Notes: generated from the letters alone by a model not told the origin. A stretch of 64,000 bases of DNA from Janthinobacterium sp. (GCA_025360045.1 JANYCY010000057.1:34599-98598), one strand, 5' to 3'; counted from the stretch's first letter, positions 46,772 to 56,835 are shown. Program-made: numbers and translations.

Positions 46772-47353
46772 GTTATTTCCTGTTCGAATCTGATTTATGG
46801 CGAATTATATCTGCCAAAAGAAGCGATGTTGATATTTGTTTAGCATCTAAGTATGTCACCAGAAAAAATATCAACATCACCTACGGCAATACGTAGAATT
46901 TTAGATGTATAAATATACACATGGAATCAAAGAGTGAATACCATGAAGCTATTCTGACAAAAATACAAGCTATACTCAGATAGCAAAGTAGATTCATTAC
47001 ATAGACTCGCTTATAAATACCCTGTGTAGTGAGCACTTGCATATAAAAACCAAGAATGACGGCTGCTCCAAATGAGTAAAGGCCCGTATAATCCGCAATA
47101 TATAATGTTTGGCTTGGTTTTCATGTTAAATACAGATTTAACATAATATTTCCGCCATCGTAAAACACTTAAACACAAAACAAATCATCTATGCAATGCG
47201 ACGTTTTTATGGCCCAAACGGCATAAGAAGTTGGACAATTATCATGAGTGCCCAATACGGCTCACGGCTTTGTTTATGCTCAAAAAATGAGAGCGATACC
47301 CAACTTAAGTCGTCATTGAATACGGTTAAACGCCGCAGGAGAGTAAGGAAGCA
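46772..47353. other. 582-bp region between argH and the SPOR gene
   Basis: It holds the divergent promoters of argH and the SPOR/dsbA pair. A perfect 13-bp inverted repeat, GATGTTGATATTT (46825-46837) and AAATATCAACATC (46866-46878), lies 54 bp upstream of argH. A TATAAT box is at 47087-47092 without a good -35 box. Only short frames of about 11 and 41 codons occur here, none with a convincing ribosome binding site. Confidence 0.55.
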
Positions 47354-48016
47354 ATGTCCAGAGACATGAAAAAAACAACACGTAGCAATCATTCCAGCAG
47401 CAGCGGCGGCGGTGGTTCATTGCTCACGGGCTTACTCATCGGCTTATTTGGTGGCGTAGCTGTTGCTGTTGCAGTTGCGGTTTTTTTAAATCGCAGCGGC
47501 AATCCTTTTGCAGGGAAAGCCAGCACAACTCCCGCAGATGCGATCTCTTCAGCACCAGTAGGGCTGCCACCATCAACCCCTGAAGTCTTATCTCCTGGCG
47601 GTAAAAATGATGTGATTATCGTAACGCCAGCCCCCACCGTTGCCTCGGCAGTGAATCGTGAAAATGGCGAGCGCTTTGATTTTTATAAAATGTTGCCAGA
47701 GCTGGCTGACAAAAAACCTGCCGAGGTAGCTAAACCTGCTGAGCCTAAAAAACCAGAAGCTAGCCCTCCGGTAAAAGTTGAAGTTCCTAAAGGTGCATAT
47801 TTACAGATTGGCGCATTCCAAAATGAGCAAGATGCAGATAATCTAAAAGCCAAATTGGCCTTGCTTGGCGTTGAAGCTAGAATCCAAACCAGTGATATTC
47901 CCGGCAAAGGAATTTGGCATCGTGTTCGCCTTGGCCCTTTTAATTCTAGCAGTGAGCTAGATAATGCCCGTTCACAACTGAAAGCTAATGGCGTAGACAG
48001 CGCCGTTGTTAAATAA
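47354..48016 (+). CDS. SPOR-domain cell division protein (FtsN-like)
   Basis: A 220-aa inner-membrane protein with a short cytoplasmic tail, one transmembrane helix (LLTGLLIGLFGGVAVAVAVA, about 16-37), a Pro/Ala/Lys-rich periplasmic linker and a C-terminal SPOR domain (about 145-220; AYLQIGAFQNEQDADNLKAK, VRLGPF). SPOR domains bind glycan strands lacking stem peptides at the septum. AAGGAAGC lies just before the ATG. It is followed 17 bp later by dsbA, a pairing seen in Neisseriales. Confidence 0.92.
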   Translation: MSRDMKKTTRSNHSSSSGGGGSLLTGLLIGLFGGVAVAVAVAVFLNRSGNPFAGKASTTPADAISSAPVGLPPSTPEVLSPGGKNDVIIVTPAPTVASAVNRENGERFDFYKMLPELADKKPAEVAKPAEPKKPEASPPVKVEVPKGAYLQIGAFQNEQDADNLKAKLALLGVEARIQTSDIPGKGIWHRVRLGPFNSSSELDNARSQLKANGVDSAVVK

Positions 48017-48033
48017 CAAGGTAGGACTTGCGT

Positions 48034-48690
48034 ATGTTAAATACTTGGCTCAAAAGATTACTCATTAGCACCACACTCCTCGCGGCAAGCCTTGCCCACG
48101 CAGAAATCCGTGAAGGCGTTGAATATAAAAAAATGGCTAAGCCACAAGCGGTAGCGGTAGCGGGCAAAAGCGAAGTAATCGAGTTCTTTTGGTATGGCTG
48201 CCCACACTGCTTTACCGTGGCCCCTTATGTAGAAGACTGGGCAAGTAAATTGCCGGCCAATGTTAATTTCCGCCGCGTACACGTCGCATGGCCAGGCCGT
48301 AGCGACATGGAAGGCCACGCTAAAATCTTTATCGCCCTACAAGCCATGGGTCTAGAAGGCAAGCAACAGCTAGCCGTAATGACGGCAGTACAAAAAGATC
48401 GCATTGAATTACGCAAAGAAGATGTATTGTTTGATTGGGTTAAAAAACAAGGCATCGATGTAGAAAAATTCAAAGCCCAATACAACTCATTTAGCAGCAG
48501 CGCCAATATGAATAAACTGGCGCAAATGACACGTGATTACCAAGTTGATGGCGTACCCATGTTTGTGGTGAATGGCAAATACGTTACCAGCCCAGCCATG
48601 GTTGGCAAGGAAGACGGCACCATCACGCAAGTGATTAATGAGCTGCTCGCTAAAGATAAACCTGCAGTGGCTAAGCCTAAAAAGAAATAA
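48034..48690 (+). CDS. dsbA: Thiol:disulfide interchange protein DsbA
   Basis: A 218-aa periplasmic oxidoreductase introducing disulfides. The signal peptide ends at SLAHA. The active site CPHC lies in FFWYGCPHCF (about residues 53-56), and the cis-Pro loop is GVPMFVV. The C-terminal tail is Lys-rich (KPAVAKPKKK). The ATG at 48034 follows AGGA by seven bases and is preferred to TTG at 48028. Confidence 0.96.
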   Translation: MLNTWLKRLLISTTLLAASLAHAEIREGVEYKKMAKPQAVAVAGKSEVIEFFWYGCPHCFTVAPYVEDWASKLPANVNFRRVHVAWPGRSDMEGHAKIFIALQAMGLEGKQQLAVMTAVQKDRIELRKEDVLFDWVKKQGIDVEKFKAQYNSFSSSANMNKLAQMTRDYQVDGVPMFVVNGKYVTSPAMVGKEDGTITQVINELLAKDKPAVAKPKKK

Positions 48691-48707
48691 GGCGAGCCAC
48701 CGCCTGC

Positions 48708-48737
48708 ATGCCCCGAGAATTTATCGGGGCATTTTTT
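48708..48737 (+). terminator. Terminator of dsbA
   Basis: ATGCCCCGA (48708-48716) pairs with TCGGGGCAT (48724-48732), followed by a T-run to 48737. Confidence 0.95.
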
Positions 48738-48800
48738 ACGCCCTAAATCTAAGCACAAAAGGGCATACTCAAATAATGGATTGTTCATGCGGTGCAATCC

Positions 48801-48856
48801 CCCTAGCCTTCTCCCTCTGCGTGCGAGGTTTACCTCGTTCAGCGAAGGGAGAGGGG
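48801..48856. repeat. Short palindromic repeat upstream of the threonine aldolase gene
   Basis: Nested pairings: CTCCCT (48811-48816) with AGGGAG (48846-48851) outside, and CGAGGT/ACCTCG (48824-48829, 48832-48837) inside. The CCTTCTCCCTCTG...AAGGGAGAGGGG wording resembles widespread extragenic palindromes of betaproteobacteria. Confidence 0.45.
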
Positions 48857-48901
48857 ACAGACAGCGCCTCCGGCGCGATTTCACCTTATGGAGCTTTAAA
48901 C

Positions 48902-49933
48902 ATGCAATGGATCGATCTGCGTAGTGATACCGTCACCCAGCCCACCCCTGCCATGCGCACTGCCATGATGAATGCGGGAGTGGGTGATGATGTTTATGGC
49001 GATGACAGCACGGTTAATGAGCTTGAGCGCCTTGCTGCGAGCACGCTGGGTTTTGAGGCGGCACTGTTTGTACCCACTGGCACTTTTGGTAATCAGCTTG
49101 CGCTCTTTACCCACTGCGAGCGGGGTGATGAAGTCATTTTGGGCGAAGACACCCATATTGTTTGGCACGAAGTCGGGGCCGCCGCAGTGATTTCCGGTGT
49201 TAATCTTCGCCCTATTCCCACACAAAACGGCGTGCTGGATGCCGAGCAAGTACGCCGCCGCATTCGCCCTGAAGGCGATATCCACCTGCCGCGCACTCGC
49301 CTCGTCTGTATGGAAAATGCCCATTCTAGTGGCCGAGTGATTCCGCTTGCCGCCATGCAAGAAGTATGGGAAACCGCAAAATCTGCGGGACTAAAAGTCC
49401 ACCTCGATGGCGCACGGGTGTTTAATGCCGCCACCCACTTGGGCGTCGACGTAAAACAAATCACCCAATATGCCGATAGCGTGATGTGTTGCCTGTCCAA
49501 AGGCCTAGCCGCACCGATTGGCTCTATCCTTGCCGGTGATGTCGCCTTTATTGCCACTGCTCGCAAAAAACGTAAGTTGCTAGGTGGAGGCTGGCGACAA
49601 GCCGGTGTGCTTGCCGCACCGGCCATATTGGCACTCACGGAAATGACCGAGCGCTTGGGTGAGGATCACAAAAACGCACAGTATCTGGCCGAACAGCTAG
49701 CCAGCCTGCCCGATGTGCACGTTTGCACCGAGCAGCTGCAAATTAATATGGTGTTTTTTGAAATCAGCAAAGCCATCGATGAAGCCAAGCTACTCAACCA
49801 TCTCAGCGAGTGCGGCATTAAATCCAATGGCACCGAAGACGGCCAATGGCGCTTTGTTTGCCATTGGCAAATCGGCAAGGAAGAGATTGATAAAGTGATT
49901 GCTGCAATGAAAGCAGCGCTAACAGCCGCCTAA
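48902..49933 (+). CDS. ltaE: Low-specificity L-threonine aldolase
   Basis: A 343-aa PLP enzyme splitting threonine to glycine and acetaldehyde. Visible are DLRSDTVTQPTPAM, VGDDVYGDD, the His in TGTFGNQLALFTH, the Asp/Arg in HLDGARVFNA and the PLP lysine in CLSKGLAAPIGS (about residue 198). The ATG at 48902 has GGAG eight bases upstream; the frame extends further upstream through the dsbA terminator and repeat, which is not coding. Confidence 0.93.
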   Translation: MQWIDLRSDTVTQPTPAMRTAMMNAGVGDDVYGDDSTVNELERLAASTLGFEAALFVPTGTFGNQLALFTHCERGDEVILGEDTHIVWHEVGAAAVISGVNLRPIPTQNGVLDAEQVRRRIRPEGDIHLPRTRLVCMENAHSSGRVIPLAAMQEVWETAKSAGLKVHLDGARVFNAATHLGVDVKQITQYADSVMCCLSKGLAAPIGSILAGDVAFIATARKKRKLLGGGWRQAGVLAAPAILALTEMTERLGEDHKNAQYLAEQLASLPDVHVCTEQLQINMVFFEISKAIDEAKLLNHLSECGIKSNGTEDGQWRFVCHWQIGKEEIDKVIAAMKAALTAA

Positions 49934-49947
49934 ACCGAGCAAGCTAT

Positions 49948-49982
49948 AGAGGTAAAACATGCTCGCCGTGTTTTACCTCTTA
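49948..49982 (+). terminator. Hairpin terminator after the threonine aldolase gene
   Basis: AGAGGTAAAAC (49948-49958) pairs perfectly with GTTTTACCTCT (49970-49980). The following T-run is short (TTAAAATAAG), so termination may be partial. Confidence 0.7.
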
Positions 49983-50057
49983 AAATAAGTGTGTATTTTT
50001 TTACTCACTAAGCACTTGTAATAATTATGTAATTTGCAGCAAATATTACAAAGACAT

Positions 50058-50088
50058 AATATGCCAATTCACTTACAAGAGGCATATT
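50058..50088 (+). promoter_or_regulatory. Hairpin abutting the start codon of the chemoreceptor gene
   Basis: AATATGCC (50058-50065) pairs perfectly with GGCATATT (50081-50088), which ends at the base before the GTG start and includes part of the GAGG ribosome binding site. Another inverted repeat, TTGTAATA / TATTACAA (50016-50023, 50044-50051), lies upstream. Confidence 0.55.
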
Positions 50089-51711
50089 GTGCAGCTAAAG
50101 CAACGGTTCTTCCTTATCGGCGGCTTGCTTGTCGCCGTATTACTCACACTGGCTGGGGTGAGCAGCTACATGCTGCAAGCCGCACAAAACAACACCACGC
50201 TCGCTTTTACTGGAGGGCAAAAGCTAGAGCAGCAAGTTGATCAAGTCAGAAGCCTGCAAGTTGAATTTCAGCGCCAAGTGCAGGAGTGGAAAAACATTCT
50301 ACTTCGTTACAAAAAACCTGAAGACCTCGCAAAATACAGTGACGGGCTCAAAGCCCACGCAGCCAAAATTGAAGTAATCTTCAAAAAGCTCATCGCCGAG
50401 TCCCCTGCTGACGCAGCAAAAATCCAAAGTCTCTTATCCACATGGCAAGCCCTCAATGATTCCTATCTCAGCGCCCTAGCCAGCCTAGATGCGAATAGCC
50501 CAGACGAGGGCAAACGCTACGATGACTTGCTACGCGGCAAGGATCGCCCCATCTCGCAAGGCATGGATGGATGGGTAGAGAGCTTACAAAAAGCCACAAC
50601 CGCACAATTTACCCAGCTCGCAGAACAAAGCGTACAAGATGGCCAGCGCTCATTAAATATTCTGCTACTCATCATCGCCCTATTCTCCTGTGGCCTGCTC
50701 GCCCTACTCTGCGTCTCCTACAAACAAGTTTTTCGACAACTGGGTGGCGAGCCGCAACATGCCGCCAGCCTAGTGGCTGAACTTGCCGCTGGCGATTTAC
50801 GCCCTGGCTCACAAAACAAACAGGGCTTAATGGCAGATATCAGCCGCACACGGCTGGAGCTAGCTGGGCTTATCGGCAAAATTCAGCAGCAATCCACGCG
50901 TTTAAGCCGCACTTCGCAAGAATGTGATCTGGTGTTTGCCCGCATTGTCAGTGGCTTTGACGAGCAATCTCGCTCCACCGATGGCATCGCCTCTGCCGTG
51001 CTGCAAATGACCGATTCCCTAGGGCAGCTCAATGATAGCGCCCAGCAGGCTTACCAAATTGCCGGTAAAAGTAAGCAGCTCTCTAAAGACGGCGCATCTG
51101 GCATTCAAAGCATGGTGCTTTCAATGCAAACCATTGCCGTGCAGGTGCAGAAAATGGGCACAACGCTGGATCACCTAGTGGCACAAACCGGCCGTATTTC
51201 AAACATCATGGGCGTAATTAGCGAGATTGCCGATCAGACTAATTTGCTGGCGCTCAACGCCGCCATCGAAGCCGCAAGGGCGGGTGAAAGTGGCCGAGGC
51301 TTTGCCGTAGTCGCCGACGAAGTGCGCCGCCTTGCTGAGCGTACCGTGACCTCAACCCAAGAAATCAGCGCACTGGTAGGCGAAATTCAAGCAAGTAATA
51401 AGCAAACCATTGCCGATATGAACGCAACCTTGCGTCAAGTAGAAGAAGGCGAACAAAGAGCCAGCGCGGCCCAAGCCTCGATTCAACTAATCGAAGAAGA
51501 AGCCAATAAAGTGCACTCCGTCTCCAGCGAAATCGCCAGCACGCTGGGGCAGCAACAAGCCGCAGGCGAAGAAATCGCCAGCCATATTAGCCACATTATC
51601 AGCGTCATCCAAACCCACCGTGCCCCAACCGGCGAAGCCCGCGAACACGCCAGCACCATGCTAGAAATCGCCAATGGTTTAAGTTTAGCGGTGGGGCATT
51701 TTAAGACTTGA
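50089..51711 (+). CDS. Methyl-accepting chemotaxis protein
   Basis: A 540-aa chemoreceptor. TM1 spans about residues 7-30, a helical periplasmic sensor domain about 31-185, and TM2 about 188-212. A HAMP region and the signalling domain follow, with the tip [20 protein letters not shown] near residues 378-397. No C-terminal CheR-binding pentapeptide is present. The start is GTG, with GAGG about six bases upstream inside a hairpin. It is not near che genes. Repeat copy C begins five bases after the stop codon. Confidence 0.94.
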   Translation: MQLKQRFFLIGGLLVAVLLTLAGVSSYMLQAAQNNTTLAFTGGQKLEQQVDQVRSLQVEFQRQVQEWKNILLRYKKPEDLAKYSDGLKAHAAKIEVIFKKLIAESPADAAKIQSLLSTWQALNDSYLSALASLDANSPDEGKRYDDLLRGKDRPISQGMDGWVESLQKATTAQFTQLAEQSVQDGQRSLNILLLIIALFSCGLLALLCVSYKQVFRQLGGEPQHAASLVAELAAGDLRPGSQNKQGLMADISRTRLELAGLIGKIQQQSTRLSRTSQECDLVFARIVSGFDEQSRSTDGIASAVLQMTDSLGQLNDSAQQAYQIAGKSKQLSKDGASGIQSMVLSMQTIAVQVQKMGTTLDHLVAQTGRISNIMGVISEIADQTNLLALNAAIEAARAGESGRGFAVVADEVRRLAERTVTSTQEISALVGEIQASNKQTIADMNATLRQVEEGEQRASAAQASIQLIEEEANKVHSVSSEIASTLGQQQAAGEEIASHISHIISVIQTHRAPTGEAREHASTMLEIANGLSLAVGHFKT

Positions 51712-51716
51712 TGTGC

Positions 51717-52091
51717 AAACCCACATCTTGAAACACGGAGGGCACTGAGAACACGGAGGAAAACTCTTTGGAACTGAGGCGTTTATTAGGTTTTAAGTAG
51801 TTTCAACCTCAGTCAACTGAATTTATATCGCAGCCCCCAGCACGGGGCTTAAAAGTCCCCTTGAAGCACGCCGAAACGAGGAATAAGCGGCGCGGGGTTT
51901 CGGTAAAGGGGTAGCGGGCTTGCTCCCGAGCAGCCTTTGCCGCCGAGCCGATTATCCGCAGTGAGGGGCTTTCGTGCTTTTGGGGTTGCGGTTTTGCTTC
52001 CTTTCTTGGACGTTCAAGAAAGGAAGTCCCCAGCGGGGATGCCGCACCTAAATCAACGTGCCGAAGGCACTAAAAAGATCTTTTTGATTTT
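51717..52091 (+). repeat. Composite dispersed repeat, copy C
   Basis: The 5' module AAACCCACATCTTGAAACAC with CACTGAG/AACACGGAG repeats is followed by the structured module from 51841. Outer stem GCACG (51866-51870) pairs with CGTGC (51973-51977). The inner stem GGTAAAGG (51902-51909) pairs with CCTTTGCC (51934-51941), with a nested CGGG/CCCG. The CCTTTCTTG/CAAGAAAGG and TCCCC/GGGGA hairpins and the terminal GTGCC/GGCAC hairpin follow. It ends AAAAAGATCTTTTT. A half palindrome GCGGGTTTCACCCGCCCTACA follows at about 52108. Confidence 0.87.
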
Positions 52092-52164
52092 GTATAGCCA
52101 GCATAGCTCGCGGGTTTCACCCGCCCTACACAACTTTCACAGCATGGCATTGGCTTAAATCATG

Positions 52165-52193
52165 CTTATAAAGGGCACAAACAATGTGCCCTT
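52165..52193 (-). terminator. Terminator of the M14 peptidase gene
   Basis: AAGGGCACA (52171-52179) pairs with TGTGCCCTT (52185-52193) just after the peptidase stop; the T-run on the minus strand is short (TTTATAAG). Confidence 0.75.
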
Positions 52194-52201
52194 CCAAAAA
52201 C

Positions 52202-53335
52202 TTACCTTAACTTATCCACAACCGCCAACAATGGCAGCAAAACGCTTGCGCCAAATTGGCGGCTACGCTCGCCGTTCCAGCCGACTTCTGGCAATGGACG
52301 TTTGGCGGTGTCTTTAAATGGCATTTCGATGGTGTAAGCCAAGCAATCAAATGCATCGCCCACCCAGTTAGTGCCTATCGTCAGTGTTTCTGGGCCAAAT
52401 TTGCCTTTTTCGTAGCCAAATTCAGTCTGGAAATCAGGACAAGTCGCAAGCCATGAAGCTTTAAAAGCATCTTGCAGGCTTTCTTGATGCGCAGAGAAAG
52501 ACTGATTATCTTCACAGCCCGCTACAAAATTATGAGGAATCGCTTCGTCGCCGTGCACATCGAGGAAGGCATCGATGCCGGTTTCTAGCATCATTTGGCG
52601 GACAAGAAATACTTCTGGGCTGCGCTCCATCGTTGGCGTTGCCCATTCGCGATTCAAATTGGCCCCCGCCGCATTAGTGCGCAAATTACCGCGCACGCTG
52701 CCATCTGGGTTCATATTCGGCACGATGTAAAAAATGGCTTTTTCGAGCAGCACACGAGCGACGCTGTTTTCCGGATCGAGCAAGGTTTCTAGCAAGCCTT
52801 CCACAAACCACTCGGCCATCGTTTCGCCTGGATGCTGACGCGCCGTAATCCAGATCTTTTTCTTGCCTGGCATTTCCACGCCAACGCGTAGCAAATCCAT
52901 ATCTCGGCCATCTAAGGTGCTACCCAGATGCACTAATTCGCACAAGGGGGACGCCTCTACCGCCTCGCCAAGCAGGCGCATATGGCGCTCCCACGAGTAC
53001 GGCTCGAAATAAGCGTAGAAAACCGATTCACGCTCTGGGCGATGATGAATACGCAATGTTTTGCCATCGTAATCACTGGCCACGCGAAACCAATTCTCGG
53101 TGTCGTAGCTGGCCACAGCATTGTAATCAGGCCAGCCATCGGGATAAGCACTGCTGACCGCATTATCAAAATGGATCACACAATCTTGGTCTTTTGCGCC
53201 GAGCAAGCGAAAGTGAAACCACTGGCTAAATGGCGAGGCGTTATCGCTGCGGATATTCAAATGGATATTTTGAGCGTCAGCCAAGCTGACCACTTCGATC
53301 GCGCCAGAATCAAACTGGCTAGAAATTTTTAGCAT
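52202..53335 (-). CDS. M14-family cytosolic carboxypeptidase (CCP-like)
   Basis: A 377-aa zinc carboxypeptidase. An N-terminal beta domain (about 1-110, with YDGKTLRIHHRPERESVFYA) precedes the peptidase domain. Zinc ligands are in RQHPGE (His and Glu near 166-169) and in DVHGDE, and the catalytic Glu is in YTIEMPFKD near 340. The N-terminal domain and lack of a signal peptide match the cytosolic carboxypeptidase group that removes C-terminal Glu or Asp residues in eukaryotes. The bacterial substrate is unknown. AGGATGG precedes the ATG. Confidence 0.9.
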   Translation of the reverse strand: MLKISSQFDSGAIEVVSLADAQNIHLNIRSDNASPFSQWFHFRLLGAKDQDCVIHFDNAVSSAYPDGWPDYNAVASYDTENWFRVASDYDGKTLRIHHRPERESVFYAYFEPYSWERHMRLLGEAVEASPLCELVHLGSTLDGRDMDLLRVGVEMPGKKKIWITARQHPGETMAEWFVEGLLETLLDPENSVARVLLEKAIFYIVPNMNPDGSVRGNLRTNAAGANLNREWATPTMERSPEVFLVRQMMLETGIDAFLDVHGDEAIPHNFVAGCEDNQSFSAHQESLQDAFKASWLATCPDFQTEFGYEKGKFGPETLTIGTNWVGDAFDCLAYTIEMPFKDTAKRPLPEVGWNGERSRQFGASVLLPLLAVVDKLR

Positions 53336-53412
53336 AATGCCATCCTAAAAGAAAAATTCTTTCTCCAAAATAACAGTGCCTGCAACCTAGAGCAAGCCCA
53401 CCAATACGGCTT

Positions 53413-53613
53413 TTAATAATGGGGAGGGACTTCATCAAATAATGATTTTTGCGCAGGGCCGCTTGGTTCTTGCTGCTGCAGCCAGCGTAATTCATTCACC
53501 ACCTGATCCATCTGCTGCTGCTGGGTCGCTACAATCCGATTCAATTCTTCTAATAGCTCATCTTGCAGCGCAAGTTTGATTTCCAGCTCGGTAATGCGGT
53601 CTTCTGAATTCAT
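53413..53613 (-). CDS. slyX: SlyX family protein
   Basis: A 66-aa coiled-coil protein starting with RITELEIKLALQDELLEELN, followed by a Gln-rich heptad segment and the typical C-terminal DEVPPHY. SlyX function is unknown. It is oriented with the M14 peptidase gene, 77 bp upstream of it. Confidence 0.9.
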   Translation of the reverse strand: MNSEDRITELEIKLALQDELLEELNRIVATQQQQMDQVVNELRWLQQQEPSGPAQKSLFDEVPPHY

Positions 53614-53631
53614 TGTTTTCTCTCAATAAAT

Positions 53632-53696
53632 ATGTAGGGTGGGCACGCTTTTGTGCCCACGCGTGGGCAAGATAAACCGCTTTGCCCACCCTACAT
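53632..53696. mobile_element. 65-bp MITE-like palindrome, GTAGGGTGGGCA type
   Basis: ATGTAGGGTGGGCA (53632-53645) and its perfect reverse complement (53683-53696) bound a 65-bp element with an inner GTGCCCACGCGTGGGCA palindrome. It lies between slyX and the 3' end of the YgiQ gene and, with the adjoining A/T runs, may act as a terminator. Confidence 0.75.
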
Positions 53697-53706
53697 TTTT
53701 TCCAGC

Positions 53707-55866
53707 TTATTTTTTAGAGCCCTGAGCCGCCGCATCACGGCTTCTGCCGAAGGTTTTTTTGCCTTTGGGCTTATCTGTGCGGCGAACCACGACATTGTTT
53801 TTTTCGTGCACAAACTTCTCGCCGGGTTGCTGCGCTGGGATCAGATGCTTAGGCGTGTTGCCGATCAGATCTGCGCGCCCCATGGCAATCAGTGCTTCGC
53901 GCAGGATAGGCCAGTTATCTGAATCGTGATAGCGCAAGAAAGCTTTATGAACCTTGCGGCGATGGCCATCGCGGATCACATCGACTTTCTCTGAGCTTCT
54001 TGCCAGCTTTCTTAAAGGATTACGACGGGTGTGCCACATGGTGGTGGCCATCGCCATCGGTGTAGGCGTAAAAGCTTGCACTTGATCAGGCTGGAAGTCG
54101 TTTTTCTTTAGCCATAGCGCAAGGTTGAGCATATCTTCATCGCTGGTGCCGGGGTGGGCGGCGATAAAGTAGGGAATCAAGCTCTGCTTCTTGCCCGCTT
54201 GCTCGGAGTAATAATCAAACATCTCGCGAAAGCGCTCAAACGTGCCGATGCCGGGCTTCATCATCTTAGATAAAGGCCCGTCTTCGGTGTGCTCTGGGGC
54301 GATTTTTAAATAGCCTGATACATGGTGGGTGGCCAGCTCTTTAACATACTCTGGGGACTCCACCGCAATATCGTAACGAACGCCCGAGCCAATGGTGATG
54401 CGCTTTACGCCATCAATTTTACGGGCTTTTTTGTACAGCTGAATCAGCGGCGCGTGATCGGTGTTTAGGTTTTCGCAAATACCCGGATACACGCAGCTTA
54501 AGCGTCTACAGGACGATTCAATTTTGGGGTCTTTGCACGACAGGCGATACATATTTGCCGTTGGGCCGCCCAGATCAGAAATATGGCCTTTAAAACCGGT
54601 GGTTTTATCGCGGATATCGACGATTTCTTGCAGGATGGATTCTTCCGAGCGGCTTTGGATAATCCGGCCTTCGTGCTCGGTAATCGAGCAGAAAGTACAG
54701 CCGCCAAAACAGCCTCGCATAATGTTGATCGAGAAGCGGATCATTTCCCAAGCAGGAATATGCGCTTTGCCATAGCTTGGATGCGGGTTGCGGGCGTAAT
54801 ACTGACCAAAGATATAATCCATCTCTGGGGTAGTGAGCGGAATCGGTGGTGGGTTAATCCATACATCGCGCGAGCCATGCTGCTGCACCATCGCTCTGGC
54901 GTTGCCGGGGTTAGACTCCAGATGCAGGGTGCGGCTGGCGTGAGCGTATAGCACCGGATCAAAAGCGACGGCTTCATAAGCCGGAATACGGATCACGGTG
55001 TGTTGCCGATCTGCCTGCTTGGCGGCGATGCGCTCGGCCTTGCTGATCAGGCGAATCGCCTTGGTGTCGCTGGCGGGAGTAATATCTTTTTCAGACTTTT
55101 CCGGCAGCATTTCATAAGGGTCGATATGCTTATCAACGCGGCCAGGGGTATCTACCGTGGTGGAATCCAGCTCTACCCAGCCTTCGGGCAGCCAGCCCTG
55201 TGGGCTCATAAACGCTGTGCCGCGAATATTCTTCATATCTTTGAGCTTTTCGCCCGCAGCTGAGCGCTGAGCAACTTCGACCAGCGCACGTTCGGCATTG
55301 CCAAATAAGAGAATATCGGCCTTGGAATAAATCAGCGCCGATTGGCGAACTTTGTCGCTCCAGTAATCGTACTGAGCAATCCGACGCAAGCTCGCTTCAA
55401 TGCCGCCTATCATAATCTGCACGCCGGGATAAGCCTCACGGCAGCGCTGCGAATAAACGGTAACGGCGCGATCTGGCCGCTTGCCGCCCATGCCGCCCGC
55501 GGTATACGCATCGTCGGAACGCGGCTTTTTATCGGCGGTGTAGCGGTTAATCATCGAATCCATATTGCCTGCGGTTACACCAAAAAACAGCCTTGGCTTA
55601 CCCAGCGTTTTGAATTCATCAGCGGATAACCAATCTGGCTGACAAATAATCCCGATCCGCAGCCCCTGCGCTTCTAGCAGGCGACCAATCAAGGCCATCC
55701 CAAAGCTGGGGTGATCGATATAAGCGTCCCCCGTTACCAGAATAATATCGCACTCGTCCCAGCCGAGTAGGTCCATTTCGGCACGACTCATAGGCAGGAA
55801 GGGGGCGGGTTTACGGGGGAAGACACCTGCAGGCAGGGTAGAAATGGCAGTAGGAGCGGGATTCAT
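53707..55866 (-). CDS. YgiQ family radical SAM protein
   Basis: A 719-aa radical SAM protein. An N-terminal region (about 30-330) with the GRxL and [21 protein letters not shown] segments is typical of YgiQ. The iron-sulfur motif is in [17 protein letters not shown] (CX3CX2C, near residue 385). The C-terminal YGIQ-type region includes [18 protein letters not shown] and [19 protein letters not shown]. The reaction is unknown. The ATG at 55866 is used; an upstream in-frame TTG at 55881 is less likely. Confidence 0.95.
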   Translation of the reverse strand: MNPAPTAISTLPAGVFPRKPAPFLPMSRAEMDLLGWDECDIILVTGDAYIDHPSFGMALIGRLLEAQGLRIGIICQPDWLSADEFKTLGKPRLFFGVTAGNMDSMINRYTADKKPRSDDAYTAGGMGGKRPDRAVTVYSQRCREAYPGVQIMIGGIEASLRRIAQYDYWSDKVRQSALIYSKADILLFGNAERALVEVAQRSAAGEKLKDMKNIRGTAFMSPQGWLPEGWVELDSTTVDTPGRVDKHIDPYEMLPEKSEKDITPASDTKAIRLISKAERIAAKQADRQHTVIRIPAYEAVAFDPVLYAHASRTLHLESNPGNARAMVQQHGSRDVWINPPPIPLTTPEMDYIFGQYYARNPHPSYGKAHIPAWEMIRFSINIMRGCFGGCTFCSITEHEGRIIQSRSEESILQEIVDIRDKTTGFKGHISDLGGPTANMYRLSCKDPKIESSCRRLSCVYPGICENLNTDHAPLIQLYKKARKIDGVKRITIGSGVRYDIAVESPEYVKELATHHVSGYLKIAPEHTEDGPLSKMMKPGIGTFERFREMFDYYSEQAGKKQSLIPYFIAAHPGTSDEDMLNLALWLKKNDFQPDQVQAFTPTPMAMATTMWHTRRNPLRKLARSSEKVDVIRDGHRRKVHKAFLRYHDSDNWPILREALIAMGRADLIGNTPKHLIPAQQPGEKFVHEKNNVVVRRTDKPKGKKTFGRSRDAAAQGSKK

Positions 55867-56030
55867 GGCTTTGATGAGCAATACTAATCGCGCATTGTCG
55901 CAGATTTACGGCTTGCCAATCAAAAAATTGCTTGTTTTTCATAAGGATATGTAAATTTTGGCCCTGAACGGTAGAGCCTATTCGAGCAGTAGATTGGGTT
56001 TGAATCTCTCCAATTTGCCAAGCCAAAAGT

Positions 56031-56070
56031 GAAAATAAAATACGGGGAGCGCCAAGCTGGCCTCCCCGTA
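56031..56070 (-). terminator. Terminator of the carbonic anhydrase gene
   Basis: TACGGGGAG / CTCCCCGTA forms a 9-bp stem around a 12-base loop (with an inner GCCA/TGGC), and on the minus strand is followed by TTTTATTTTC. It lies about 35 bases after the stop. Confidence 0.9.
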
Positions 56071-56106
56071 TCATTTAAATCAATGAGATATCAATCATTC
56101 AGCGAA

Positions 56107-56835
56107 CTACCACGTTACTTTGCCAGTACCGACGTCATACATTGCGCCAACAATCTTGATTTGGCCTTTTTCTTCCATTTCTTTCAAAATCGGGCTCATC
56201 TCACGAATTCGTTTAACCGAAAGCATCACATTTTCGTGGGCGACATCTTGAACAAACTCATGATTTTTGGAGCTACGCTCGCCTTCAGTCTTAGTTGCTT
56301 CTACAGCGGGTTTGATTTTATCGAGCAAACCAGTCAAATTGCCCAATTGCACCGCATCGCATGCGCCCTTAATTGCGCCGCATTGGCTGTGGCCTAGCAC
56401 AACAATCACTTTAGAACCTGCAGCTTTAGCCGCGTATTCCAAGCTGCCCAGAATATCCTCATTAATGACATTACCTGCAACTCGGGCAGTAAAAATATCG
56501 CCAATTCCTAAATTAAATACCAATTCTGGCGCAGAGCGAGAATCAATACAGGAAACCACGCTGGCAAAGGGATATTGGCCCAATCCAGTTTGCATGATTT
56601 GTTTTTTATTATTACGTTTAATTGATTTATTACTAGCAAAACGCTGATTACCTGCTTTTAAAATATCTAGAGCGGCGTCAGGCGTAATACTGGCCTGAAT
56701 CGCCTTGCTCATCGTTTTACCGACAGCATAGGGCTCAGGCTTAACCGTGCCGCCATGGTCATCAGATGCATAGGTCAGCGCAGAGGCGAGCATCAGCGAG
56801 AGGGCGAGTGGCCGCATGAGTTGGAGTGATTTCAT
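56107..56835 (-). CDS. Periplasmic beta-class carbonic anhydrase
   Basis: A 242-aa beta carbonic anhydrase with a signal peptide (ending SALTYA), so it works in the periplasm on CO2/bicarbonate. Zinc ligands are the Cys of SCIDSR (with its Asp-Arg dyad) and the His and Cys of GHSQCG. The acidic/His-rich start DDHGG follows the cleavage site. GAGGAATAAAG lies before the ATG. It is divergent from the 7TM-GGDEF gene and convergent with nothing. Confidence 0.94.
   Translation of the reverse strand: MKSLQLMRPLALSLMLASALTYASDDHGGTVKPEPYAVGKTMSKAIQASITPDAALDILKAGNQRFASNKSIKRNNKKQIMQTGLGQYPFASVVSCIDSRSAPELVFNLGIGDIFTARVAGNVINEDILGSLEYAAKAAGSKVIVVLGHSQCGAIKGACDAVQLGNLTGLLDKIKPAVEATKTEGERSSKNHEFVQDVAHENVMLSVKRIREMSPILKEMEEKGQIKIVGAMYDVGTGKVTW

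Noticed and set aside
47244..47369. 41-codon frame upstream of the SPOR gene
   Set aside because: Overlaps the SPOR start out of frame, has no ribosome binding site and an uninformative basic tail.
48638..48901. N-terminal extension of threonine aldolase
   Set aside because: It would pass through the dsbA end, its terminator and a palindromic repeat; the family start is at 48902 with GGAG before it.
51841..52091. CRISPR-like or integron attC site in the repeats
   Set aside because: Repeats are dispersed tens of kilobases apart without regular spacers, and no integrase or cas gene is present.
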